Assembly: GCA_041749255.1 (NCBI GenBank)
Contig: JBGTBR010000045.1
Span: forward strand, 4,405 to 68,404
Direction of reading: 5' to 3'
Length of the DNA stretch: 64,000 bases
Origin: JABDLO01 sp041749255
GTDB taxonomy: Bacteria; Bacteroidota; Bacteroidia; Chitinophagales; Saprospiraceae
In this document: piece by piece, positions 7,723-15,795 of the stretch
How positions within the stretch are numbered: the stretch's first letter is position 1
Layout of the letters: every line of letters starts with the position of its first letter
Notes under the pieces: generated by a model
Database searches by the model: none
Seen by the model: the letters and a program-made list of their open reading frames with translations, nothing else
What the model was told of the DNA's origin: nothing
Program-made: the position numbers and the translations under genes

Positions 7723-9759
7723 ATGAAAAAGTGGATTTATATTATTCGTTTGTTTCATTTTTGGTTGGCTATTCTTGCTTTTTGTTTTTGTTCATTAGCT
7801 CAGGACGGAATGCAAAAAAGGCATGAATTACATGATTCCATACAGGTGAAAGAATGGTTCAATACCGGAAGATCTTATTTTTTTTCCAATCCTGATTCAA
7901 GTATATTTTATATTTCAAAAGCGCTCGAACTGGCCAGAAAAACTAATGATAACCTGTATATTGCGTTGTGTCTTAATTCCAGTGGAGAATCGAACCGGAT
8001 TATTGGAAATTTCCCTCAGGCTCTGGGCAATCAATATGAGGCTTTGGACATGTATAGGAAAATAGGAAATATTGATGGAGAGATCGCCACTTTAACCTAT
8101 ATTGGCAATAATTATTTGGATCTTTCAGAATATAGAAAGGGATTGAACTATTTACTCAGTGGAGAAAAAAAATACAAACAATACCCGGAAAATTTCCATT
8201 CACAATCTATTTCAAATAACCGGTTTTTACTCTCAAGCATCGGGTTTGGGTATGAAAAAATGGGAAATCTCGATTCTGCATTAATTTACCAAAATCAGGC
8301 ACTCCTGGATCCATTGCTGGAAAGTGAAACAACACCTGTGAAATCATTGATTTTACGAAGACTCGGAAATGTAAAATTTTTATTAGGAAGGGATGGTGAA
8401 GCATTAGAACATTATCAACAAGCACTTGAAAATGCAAATACAAGGGGTTTTACTCTTTACCTGGATCACCCAAACATTTCAAATGGGATTTCGGAAGTAT
8501 TTCTTAAAAGAAATGGTATTGATTCTGCTATATACTATGCAAAACAAGCCTACATGGATGGTAAAAAGATTGGAAAAAAAGATGCAATCCTCAACGCCAG
8601 TCAACAACTTACCAAAATATATAAAAGCTTGGGCGTGACAGATAGTGCCTTCTATTATCAGGAAATCAGTATCATGTATAGAGATAGTTTGTATGGGATG
8701 GATAAATTGAATCAACTCCAACTCTTAATTTTACAACAGCAAGAGCAGCAGCAAAAGGTTTTACTTGAGAAAGAAACCATTAAAAACAGGTCAAGAATGA
8801 TCGCTCTTTCTGCATTTCTATTGATTTTATTTGTCACTGCTTTGTTGTTGTATAGAAATAACAATCTCAAACACAAAGCCAAAATACGAATCGAAAAAGC
8901 CTACAAAGAACTTAAAGAAACTCAGAATCAGCTCATTCAATCAGAAAAAATGGCCTCTCTGGGTCAACTTACCGCAGGCATTGCCCATGAGATACAAAAT
9001 CCCCTCAATTTTGTGAATAATTTTTCGGAAGTCAATATAGAACTCGTCGAAGAGTTGCGAAACGATCTGGACAAGGTAAAGACTCAGTATATTACGTCTC
9101 AACATATTACGTCTCAACCAATCGATCTATCCAATATGGATGATGCAGAAAGTATTCTAAATGATTTGAAAAGCAATCAACAAAAAATCAATAATCATGG
9201 ACGGCGAGCCAGCGATATTGTAAAAAGTATGTTATTGCACTCGAGAGCCAGTTCTGATCAAAAAGAACTCACGGATTTGAATGCCCTCGCAGATGAATAT
9301 TTGCGCTTGAGTTACCACGGTCTAAGAGCCAATGACCAATCATTCAACGCTGATTTCAAAACCGACTTTGATCCCAATGTGCCTAAAATAAATGTGGTGC
9401 CACAAGATATGGGAAGGGTACTTTTAAATTTGATAAATAATGCATTTCAAGCCTGTACGACTGGAGGAGAAGCCAACCCAAAACCGACAGTTACAGTCAA
9501 AACTGCGATGGTTAAGTCTAGGTCCGGAAATTTAGAGATAGAGATATCCGTTAAAGACAACGGTCCCGGCATTCCCGATCATATCAAAGACAAGATCTTC
9601 CAGCCCTTTTTTACCACTAAACCCACCGGGCAGGGAACAGGCTTAGGATTATCCTTATCTTATGATATTGTGAAAGCTCATGGTGGGGAGTTAAAATTGG
9701 TGAGCACTCCAGCAGATGAGAAAGGAAGTATATTCATAATTAAACTCAAAGTGGACTAA
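7723..9759 (+). CDS. TPR-containing membrane sensor histidine kinase
   Basis: A 678-aa kinase. The ATG at 7723 gives a good signal peptide (WLAILAFCFCSLAQ); the open frame reaches back to a GTG at 7675, which would spoil it. About residues 35-300 are TPR-like helical repeats, probably periplasmic. One membrane segment follows (MIALSAFLLILFVTALLLY), then HisKA with His422 in AHEIQNPLNF, and an ATPase domain (DNGPGIPD, FQPFFTTKP, GTGLGLS). From SEKMASLG onward it is nearly the same as the kinase at 4494, including the repeated insert QYITSQHITS. The response regulator gene at 9966 is the next gene on the same strand. Confidence 0.92.
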   Translation: MKKWIYIIRLFHFWLAILAFCFCSLAQDGMQKRHELHDSIQVKEWFNTGRSYFFSNPDSSIFYISKALELARKTNDNLYIALCLNSSGESNRIIGNFPQALGNQYEALDMYRKIGNIDGEIATLTYIGNNYLDLSEYRKGLNYLLSGEKKYKQYPENFHSQSISNNRFLLSSIGFGYEKMGNLDSALIYQNQALLDPLLESETTPVKSLILRRLGNVKFLLGRDGEALEHYQQALENANTRGFTLYLDHPNISNGISEVFLKRNGIDSAIYYAKQAYMDGKKIGKKDAILNASQQLTKIYKSLGVTDSAFYYQEISIMYRDSLYGMDKLNQLQLLILQQQEQQQKVLLEKETIKNRSRMIALSAFLLILFVTALLLYRNNNLKHKAKIRIEKAYKELKETQNQLIQSEKMASLGQLTAGIAHEIQNPLNFVNNFSEVNIELVEELRNDLDKVKTQYITSQHITSQPIDLSNMDDAESILNDLKSNQQKINNHGRRASDIVKSMLLHSRASSDQKELTDLNALADEYLRLSYHGLRANDQSFNADFKTDFDPNVPKINVVPQDMGRVLLNLINNAFQACTTGGEANPKPTVTVKTAMVKSRSGNLEIEISVKDNGPGIPDHIKDKIFQPFFTTKPTGQGTGLGLSLSYDIVKAHGGELKLVSTPADEKGSIFIIKLKVD

Positions 9760-9965
9760 AAATCCGTGATTTCTTTTAGTTATAGGATAATCAGTTTTTC
9801 AAGCGAGCTACGACATCTTCAAGACTCATAGTGGATAACATCAATTTAAAAGTACTCCTGGGAAAGGTACAATTTTTACCCTCTGACTGCCCGGAAATTA
9901 AAAGTGGTTTCAAAACTAAGGAAATGCGTTAAAAATTCTTAACTTTATCACATTAACAACCAATC

Positions 9966-10340
9966 ATGAAAGTACTGGTAGTAGACGATGAAATCGATGT
10001 AAAGATATTATTCGAGCAACGGTTTAGAAAAGAAATAAGAACAGGAGAAATTATATTTGCCTTTGCATTTTCGGGAGAAGAAGCATTATCTTATCTTAAT
10101 CAAAATACACATGAAGCGGTATTGATTTTGTCTGACATTAATATGCCTGGAATGAGCGGACTGGAACTTCTGGAAAAAATAAAAGAAAAACACAAAACCC
10201 CACCACCTGTAGTGGTTATGATAACCGCTTATGGAGATCCTGATAATTACAACACCGCAATGAGATTAGGGGCTGATGATTTTCTGACCAAACCGGTTGA
10301 ATTCGATAAATTAAAACAAAAGCTTAAATCATTGCAATGA
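9966..10340 (+). CDS. Single-domain response regulator
   Basis: A 124-aa receiver domain and nothing else. The acidic pair DD (7-8), phospho-acceptor Asp57 (LSDINMPGMSG), the Thr in VMITAYGD and the Lys in FLTKPVEF are all present. It overlaps the next gene by ATGA, so the two are translationally coupled. It has no output domain, so it probably passes phosphate on or acts by protein contact, in the pathway of the kinases upstream. Confidence 0.92.
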   Translation: MKVLVVDDEIDVKILFEQRFRKEIRTGEIIFAFAFSGEEALSYLNQNTHEAVLILSDINMPGMSGLELLEKIKEKHKTPPPVVVMITAYGDPDNYNTAMRLGADDFLTKPVEFDKLKQKLKSLQ

Positions 10341-11380
10341 TGGCAAAAATACTGGTTGTTGATGATGAATCCGATTTAGAGATTCTCATCAAACAAAAAT
10401 TCAGAAAAAAAATCAGAGACCAGGATTACGAATTTGTATTTGCAATTAATGGAGTACAAGCTCTATTACAATTGAAAAATCATCCTGATGTGGATTTGGT
10501 GCTCAGCGATATCAATATGCCGGAAATGGATGGTCTCACACTGCTTTCAAAAATACACGAACAGAATGGTCTTCTTAAATCCATCATAGTATCGGCTTAT
10601 GGAGACATGGAAAATATCCGAACAGCTATGAATCGGGGAGCTTTTGATTTTGTAACTAAACCGGTCAATTTTGAAGATCTGGAATTTACCATCGAAAGAA
10701 CACTTGATCATGTAAAACATTTGAAAGAAACCCTCAAAGCGGTACGCGAAAACAATATTTTGAAGATGTACGTCGATGAAACCGTGCTCAACTTCATGGA
10801 AAGCAAAGAGTTTGAATCTTCACTTACCAGTAGTGAAACTATTGAAGGAACGGTTGCTTTTATTGATATTTGCGGATTTACGAAAATCAGTGAGACGGAA
10901 TCTGCAGACACAGTGGTCAGACTTTTAAATGAATATTTTGAAGTGATGGTCAAGGAAATATTACAACAAAATGGAATAGTCGATAAGTTTATAGGAGATG
11001 CCATTATGGCCTGTTTTAAAGGCGATTTTCATTTAGACAGAGCCGTAGATGCCTGCCTGGCTATTAGAAATGCAATCCATAAACTACCAGTAGTGGTGGG
11101 AAATTCTGGTTTTAAACCTCAAATCGCTATTGGTATAAATTGTGGTGAGATGGTGTCGGGCAATATTGGCGCTTCATCATTGCGAAGACTGGATTATACC
11201 GTTATAGGAGATGCTGTCAATGTGGCCTCAAGATTGCAATCCACCGCAGAAGTTGGCCAAATTTTGATTACAGAAAACAGTTATGAAAGGATCAAAGAAT
11301 CTTTCGTATGCAAAGAGGTGGGTGAATTCACTCTGAAAAACAAAAAAATACCTGTAAAGGTGTATGAGGTGTTGGATTGA
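10337..11380 (+). CDS. Response regulator with class III adenylate/guanylate cyclase output
   Basis: A 347-aa protein. The receiver (1-125) has Asp58 in LSDINMPEMDG and Lys in FVTKPVNF. A short helical linker leads to a class III nucleotide cyclase domain (about 168-345). Both metal-binding aspartates are present (AFIDICGFT and FIGDAIMA), with the Lys of VDKFIGD expected for adenine recognition and the TVIGDAVNVASR motif. It therefore probably makes cAMP under control of phosphorylation. It is coupled by a 4-base overlap to the receiver gene before it; ATGATG at the start leaves the first or second Met possible. Confidence 0.92.
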   Translation: MMAKILVVDDESDLEILIKQKFRKKIRDQDYEFVFAINGVQALLQLKNHPDVDLVLSDINMPEMDGLTLLSKIHEQNGLLKSIIVSAYGDMENIRTAMNRGAFDFVTKPVNFEDLEFTIERTLDHVKHLKETLKAVRENNILKMYVDETVLNFMESKEFESSLTSSETIEGTVAFIDICGFTKISETESADTVVRLLNEYFEVMVKEILQQNGIVDKFIGDAIMACFKGDFHLDRAVDACLAIRNAIHKLPVVVGNSGFKPQIAIGINCGEMVSGNIGASSLRRLDYTVIGDAVNVASRLQSTAEVGQILITENSYERIKESFVCKEVGEFTLKNKKIPVKVYEVLD

Positions 11381-11532
11381 TACCTGATTGAATTATTTAA
11401 CTGCATAACATGATAAAACTGAAAGAAGGACTCATCATACAAACCGGAATTCAACACTACGGCTCACCTATCATAAAGCAGTGAAAATACAAAGTACTCA
11501 ATACGACAGGATATGATGAAAACGGTAGTAAA

Positions 11533-12162
11533 ATGAAAGAGTATTCTCCTTATTTTTTACAGGGTCTTACTCTGGGCTTAGGTTTATCAATGCTTTTCGG
11601 TCCTATATTTGTTGCATTGAGCAAAGCAGCTTTGGAAAAAGGTGCGAGGTCAGGCTTGACGGTGGGTCTGGGAATCTGGACAAGTGACGTCATCATCATA
11701 ACGACTACATATTTCTTTGTTCGTCAGATAGCACATGTCCTGGAAGGCTCTGCATTTACCTATTGGTTGGGTCAAACTGGGGGCATCGTTCTGATAGGCA
11801 TGGGTCTTTTTACTTTTTTTAGAAAAGTGGAAGTATCCCTGGAAAAACAAAGCAGAAGCCTAATACACTATGCCGGAGATTTTATGAATGGTTTTTTAGT
11901 CAACACCGTAAATCCGTTCACCTTTATTTTTTGGATTGGTGTCATATCGACTTATGTGATAGGAAAGAAAATAACCGGCTTGCAGGCTTTGGTCTTACTG
12001 GGAACCATTCTCATCACCATCATCACTACTGATTCACTGAAAGTAATCACAGTGAAAACAATGAAAAGGTATATGAAAACCAACAATATCACGCTACTTA
12101 TTAAAGGTGCAGGAATTCTTTTGATTGGATTTGGAATTTACCTTATCATTAGGACCTGGTAA
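11533..12162 (+). CDS. LysE-family amino-acid exporter
   Basis: A 209-aa membrane protein with about six hydrophobic segments. It has the family hallmarks near the N-terminus (GLTLGLGLSMLFGPIFVALSKAALEKGARSGLTVGLGIWTSD) and the Asn-Pro pair in the middle (FLVNTVNPFTFIFW). LysE/RhtB transporters export amino acids or related small molecules by proton exchange; the substrate cannot be read here. It stands alone on the plus strand and converges with the gldH-side genes. Confidence in the family is high. Confidence 0.88.
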   Translation: MKEYSPYFLQGLTLGLGLSMLFGPIFVALSKAALEKGARSGLTVGLGIWTSDVIIITTTYFFVRQIAHVLEGSAFTYWLGQTGGIVLIGMGLFTFFRKVEVSLEKQSRSLIHYAGDFMNGFLVNTVNPFTFIFWIGVISTYVIGKKITGLQALVLLGTILITIITTDSLKVITVKTMKRYMKTNNITLLIKGAGILLIGFGIYLIIRTW

Positions 12163-12188
12163 ATAATGAGTATTAAGGCTTTTTAAAT

Positions 12189-12311
12189 TTATAAAAATTC
12201 ACCATTCATATTATATACCCATATGAGAAGGATGATGAACAAGAAAAAAGCGATGGTAAGTAGCCCTAAGTATGTAGCCTTCTTTCCCCAATTTTGATTA
12301 TTAGCCGCCAT
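12189..12311 (-). CDS. 40-aa single-pass membrane protein downstream of gldH
   Basis: An open frame of 40 codons, ATG complementary to 12309-12311, stop at 12189-12191. It encodes MAANNQNWGKKATYLG, then one strongly hydrophobic helix (LLTIAFFLFIILLIWVY), then a short polar end. The positive charge before the helix predicts N-in topology. It follows gldH on the same strand after 127 bases, so it may be the last gene of the grpE-dnaJ-gldH unit. I do not recognise a family. The protein-like composition supports it; its small size limits certainty. Confidence 0.55.
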   Translation of the reverse strand: MAANNQNWGKKATYLGLLTIAFFLFIILLIWVYNMNGEFL

Positions 12312-12438
12312 GTTAATGTATTCGATATTTTGTTAAAATTCATAAACCACTGCAAAGAAATAGTTTTTTCAGTAAAAACTCATGAGGTAGACCCAATTAT
12401 TTGTTGGCAATTTAAAAGTTTGTGTGCCATCCAATGGT

Positions 12439-12960
12439 TTAATCCGCATAGAAAATGGATAAAGCAACGCTCAATATTCCCTCAAGTGTACTGTCTCTGG
12501 AATGCTGTTCTAAACCAATGGAATACTGTCCAATCAAAGGAAATTTAATGCCTTTCTGCAGATTGAGTTCAATAGTGCAACTGTTTCCACGACAGTTTCC
12601 TAACCAACGACCCTTTCCATCAGATAATTGAAGGCTTACTACCTGATCCACATTTTCACCATTTGGAAAGGTAGTCCTTATATTAGTATAAACATTTTGA
12701 TACCGGTATTGGCCACTATGGTCGAGAGTAAGCACAATATCATAGGTTTGGACCGTGTCGGCAATTGAAAAATCAAATTTTAATAGTCGATCGTATTCCC
12801 AGTTTTCATTTTCGAAAGGTAAGGTCTGTTGATAAACTACCTTATGATCACATGAAGTTAAAAAAAAGAGTATTCCAAATGTTAATCCCAACAATCGCCT
12901 TTGCTTCAGAAAGTTTATCTTTTCGCTTTTTGGATACTGTAAATGAATATTTAATCTCAC
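12439..12960 (-). CDS. gldH: GldH-type gliding-motility lipoprotein
   Basis: A 173-aa lipoprotein. The signal peptide has the lipobox FFLTSC (Cys37) after a long, basic N-terminal region. The mature part matches GldH in order of motifs: VVYQQTLPFENENWEYDRLLKFDFSIADTVQTYDI, the strand YRYQNVYTNIRTTFPNG, and KGIKFPLIGQYSIGLEQ near the end. GldH is an outer-membrane-associated lipoprotein needed for gliding in Flavobacterium and linked to the T9SS machinery. It begins 9 bases after dnaJ stops, so it is in the chaperone operon. A TTG at residue 23 or 24 would give a more usual signal peptide length. Confidence 0.75.
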   Translation of the reverse strand: MRLNIHLQYPKSEKINFLKQRRLLGLTFGILFFLTSCDHKVVYQQTLPFENENWEYDRLLKFDFSIADTVQTYDIVLTLDHSGQYRYQNVYTNIRTTFPNGENVDQVVSLQLSDGKGRWLGNCRGNSCTIELNLQKGIKFPLIGQYSIGLEQHSRDSTLEGILSVALSIFYAD

Positions 12961-12969
12961 TATTTTCTG

Positions 12970-14124
12970 TTAGTTAAAAACATCCCTCATACGCTCAAAA
13001 AATCCTTTTTCGGCTTTCCCGGGATTGGGTTGAAAGTTGGGAAGCGTTTTAATTTTTTCCATGATGGATTTTTCTTCATCCGTCAGTTTTTTTGGAGTCC
13101 ATATGTTGACATTGATGAGTTGATCCCCCTTGCCATAGCTTTGGACAGAAGGCAGACCTTTTTCCCGAAGGCGGAAAATTTTACCTGCCTGCGTTCCAGG
13201 AGGTACTTTGATTTTAACTTTTCCCGACAATGTAGGAACCTCTACATGAGTTCCCAGTGCTGCATCTGCAAAATTGAGGAATAGATCATAGACAATATTT
13301 TTACCATCACGACTAAAATGATCGTGAACCAATTCCTCAATACTTATTAAAAGATCTCCATTTGGTCCTCCATTTTTCCCGGCATTTCCTTTTCCCCGCA
13401 TCGAAAGTTGCATGCCGTTTTCTACTCCAGCTGGTATTTCTATTTCTATGGTTTCGGAACCTGAAATTTGGCCTCCTCCCTTACAACTTGGGCAAGAAGC
13501 CGTCACCATGGTACCCGAACCCCCACAACCGGGACAAATGGTCGTCGTTTGCATCTGCCCTAAGAAAGTACTCCTCACCTGACGTACATAACCCGACCCA
13601 CTACATGTATTGCACGTCTTGACCGACGCCGAGTCCTTGGCTCCGGAACCATTGCAGGTAGTGCATCGCAATTGCTTTTTAACCTTTATTTTTTTTGTGA
13701 CTCCCTGATCAATTTCTTCGAGGGTCAGTGATACTTTGATCCTAAGATTGGTACCCTTTTGACCTGTGCGTGAACCTCTGCGACCACTGCCACCAAAAAA
13801 TGTTTCAAAAGGACTACCAGAATCGCCAAAAACATCTCCAAACTGAGCGAAAATATCTTCCATCGTCATGCCTCCCGTACCGGAAAAACCTCCCTGGTTA
13901 TTGACACCGGCATGTCCATACCTGTCATAACGTGCTTTTTTATCTGGATCGCTGAGGACTTCATAAGCCTCCGCTGCTTCTTTGAATTTGTCTTCTGCTG
14001 CTTTATCGTCTGGATTTCGGTCAGGATGAAATTTCATCGCCGTTTTCCTATATGCTTTTTTAATATCTTCAGCAGACGCGGATTTTTCCACACCCAATAT
14101 TTCGTAAAAATCTCTTTTTGCCAT
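12970..14124 (-). CDS. dnaJ: Chaperone DnaJ
   Basis: A 384-aa co-chaperone of DnaK. It has a J domain (1-70) with HPD at 33-35, a Gly/Phe-rich linker (about 72-120), and a zinc domain with four CxxCxGxG repeats (CTTCNGSG, CNTCSGSG, CPGCGGSG, CPSCKGGG). The C-terminal substrate-binding domains follow. Full length for the family. It lies 21 bases downstream of grpE and 9 bases upstream of gldH on the minus strand. No CIRCE-like element was seen upstream of grpE. Confidence 0.98.
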   Translation of the reverse strand: MAKRDFYEILGVEKSASAEDIKKAYRKTAMKFHPDRNPDDKAAEDKFKEAAEAYEVLSDPDKKARYDRYGHAGVNNQGGFSGTGGMTMEDIFAQFGDVFGDSGSPFETFFGGSGRRGSRTGQKGTNLRIKVSLTLEEIDQGVTKKIKVKKQLRCTTCNGSGAKDSASVKTCNTCSGSGYVRQVRSTFLGQMQTTTICPGCGGSGTMVTASCPSCKGGGQISGSETIEIEIPAGVENGMQLSMRGKGNAGKNGGPNGDLLISIEELVHDHFSRDGKNIVYDLFLNFADAALGTHVEVPTLSGKVKIKVPPGTQAGKIFRLREKGLPSVQSYGKGDQLINVNIWTPKKLTDEEKSIMEKIKTLPNFQPNPGKAEKGFFERMRDVFN

Positions 14125-14145
14125 GAAATTGTTAATTGTATTGTA

Positions 14146-14775
14146 CTATTTACCTACCACCACCTTGGCGTGACGCAGGATCTTATCGTTCAAATAGTAT
14201 CCTTTTTCAACGGTATCAATATTTTTTCCTTTTAGATCTTCAGTAGGTGACGGAATTTCGGTAATGGCTTCGTGTAATTCAGGGTCAAAAGGCTGTTGTG
14301 TGCTTTCCATTTCCTTTAATCCCTGTGCTGCCAATGCTTTGTGCAGTTTGTTATATACTAAAAATACTCCTTCGCTGAAATACTCCTCTGTGGATTCGTC
14401 ATCAGCGCTCTTTTTAGCACGGTCAAAATCATCCAGTATGGGTAAAAGCTCCAGTATGGTATCTCTTGATGCTGACTTTAACAATTCAAGCCTTTCTTTT
14501 ATGTTCCGCTTTTTATAATTTTCAAACTCAGCGTATAACCTGAGATATTTATCTTTAGCTTCGGAAACCTCTCCTTCCAATTCCTTTATCCTCAACTCGA
14601 GTTCTATCGTTTTATTCTTACTCTTCGCGGAGATCTTTTTTTCATTTTCCTCCAATTGCTGATCTTCTACCAGTTTCTTTTCCATAAACCTTCTATTAAA
14701 AACCTTCAAATTATTTATTCTCTTTTTTAGATATTGATGTTCAACCCTAGTTTCAGGCTGCAATTGTTTTGCCAT
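14146..14775 (-). CDS. grpE: Nucleotide exchange factor GrpE
   Basis: GrpE drives ADP release from DnaK. The long N-terminal coiled coil (about 35-95, IELELRIKELEGEVSEAKDKYLRLYAEFENYKKRN) and the C-terminal beta domain (QPFDPELHEAI, and VEKGYYLNDKILRHAKVVVGK at the end) are both present. The reading from 14775 is 209 aa. The first 30 residues are basic and unlike GrpE, so the Met at 14685 (MEKKLVEDQQ), giving 179 aa, is the better start. First gene of grpE-dnaJ-gldH. A promoter-like pair lies at 14852-14883. Confidence 0.95.
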   Translation of the reverse strand: MAKQLQPETRVEHQYLKKRINNLKVFNRRFMEKKLVEDQQLEENEKKISAKSKNKTIELELRIKELEGEVSEAKDKYLRLYAEFENYKKRNIKERLELLKSASRDTILELLPILDDFDRAKKSADDESTEEYFSEGVFLVYNKLHKALAAQGLKEMESTQQPFDPELHEAITEIPSPTEDLKGKNIDTVEKGYYLNDKILRHAKVVVGK

Positions 14776-14851
14776 TTCAATAAAAAGGTCAAAATGGCAT
14801 ATTTAAAGTTGTATTTAGGTCATTAAGTCACGTTGAAGAAAGATTATGACG

Positions 14852-14883
14852 CAAAAGCTACTTTTATTGACTAATTCGGCCAA
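14852..14883 (-). promoter_or_regulatory. Promoter-like boxes upstream of grpE
   Basis: On the minus strand TTGG is followed after about 19 bases by TAGCTTTTG, close to the Bacteroidota -33/-7 pattern (TTTG and TAnnTTTG) but with one extra base in the second box. Position suits the grpE-dnaJ transcript. Confidence 0.3.
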
Positions 14884-14907
14884 TAGAATTATCCTTGTAT
14901 AGAAATC

Positions 14908-15432
14908 TTATGATTTATTGATCCTTCTTTCCAACATTTGATCTATTTCCAATGCATTAAGATTTACGCCTATGATCTCTCCTTTTGGATTAAGCAAAAA
15001 TTTAGTTGGAATTTCTCTAACTTTATACTGGCTGACAATTTCACTTTTAAACCGGTCCGTTTGGGGAATATGGTATTTCCAGTCAAGGCCGTCCTGCTCA
15101 ATGGCCGCCTCCCAGCGACTTCTTTGATTTTCCACGCCTATACTCACAATCTCAAAGCCCATAGCCTCCTTAAACTCTTTATCTTTATACTTATCGTATA
15201 AAGCCACCAATTCAGGATTTTCTTTTCTGCAAGGACCACACCACGACCCCCAAAAATCGATGAGTACATAATATCCTTGTAAACTACTTAAAGTAAAAGG
15301 GCTTCCATCTTTAATAACGGTTGTGAAATCGGGCGCTTTTTCTCCCTGAGAAAATCCAGGTTGCTTATACCAGTAATAAAAACCATATCCCACTATCAAG
15401 GCAACCAGTAAGAAGTTTAAGACTTTATTCAT
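14908..15432 (-). CDS. TlpA-like membrane-anchored thioredoxin
   Basis: A 174-aa protein with one N-terminal membrane anchor (about 5-21) and a periplasmic thioredoxin-fold domain. The active site is WGSWCGPC with Cys65 and Cys68. The cis-Pro loop REIPTKFLLNPKGEIIG is also present. This is the AhpC/TSA-Redoxin TlpA/ResA type, which reduces disulfides or helps cytochrome c maturation outside the cytoplasm. It is on the same strand as grpE but 133 bases away with its own 3' gap, so it is probably separate. Confidence 0.88.
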   Translation of the reverse strand: MNKVLNFLLVALIVGYGFYYWYKQPGFSQGEKAPDFTTVIKDGSPFTLSSLQGYYVLIDFWGSWCGPCRKENPELVALYDKYKDKEFKEAMGFEIVSIGVENQRSRWEAAIEQDGLDWKYHIPQTDRFKSEIVSQYKVREIPTKFLLNPKGEIIGVNLNALEIDQMLERRINKS

Positions 15433-15754
15433 TATATGCTACTAAATATTATACTATTAATTTCAAAGATCAACAAACACATTGGATCCATCCATTCAAA
15501 CAAATGAGTTGTAAAAAAGGTGCAAATATAGGATTAATTCGTTTTCCATACACAATCCTTTTGTTATGCTTTGCATTTTACAAATCAAGATCGTTTTTTA
15601 ATTATAATATTGTGAACACAAGTTTAACCAGAACAAATATTATTATTATATGTGATATATAAATATTTAGTTACAGTGTACTAATATAACTAAATTTAGA
15701 TTTTCGAAATACAATTGCCTTATTTTGTGTATTTTATTTCTCACTAAATTTATC
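15433..15754. other. AT-rich divergent intergenic stretch
   Basis: About 320 bases between the divergent thioredoxin and TPR-cyclase genes. It is strongly AT-rich. Apart from the promoter box at 15755 nothing was found. Confidence 0.5.
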
Positions 15755-15762
15755 TATTTTTG
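15755..15762 (+). promoter_or_regulatory. TAnnTTTG promoter box of the TPR-cyclase gene
   Basis: TATTTTTG matches the Bacteroidota -7 box. The TTG inside it could be read as a start codon in frame, but transcription would then begin after it, which argues for the GTG at 15796 as start. Confidence 0.45.
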
Positions 15763-15795
15763 TACTATATCGTATTAAAAAAGTTATTTTGCAAG

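Noticed and set aside
9790..9930. Minus-strand stretch ending in MSLEDVVARLKN
   Set aside because: About 42 codons, only a TTG start, no family recognised and no partner nearby.
11410..11484. 24-codon plus-strand frame before the LysE gene (MIKLKEGLIIQTG...)
   Set aside because: Too short, no amino-acid bias that would suggest a leader peptide and no terminator hairpin behind it.
12294..12548. Plus-strand frame of 84 codons
   Set aside because: Antisense to gldH and the small membrane protein gene, without protein-like features.
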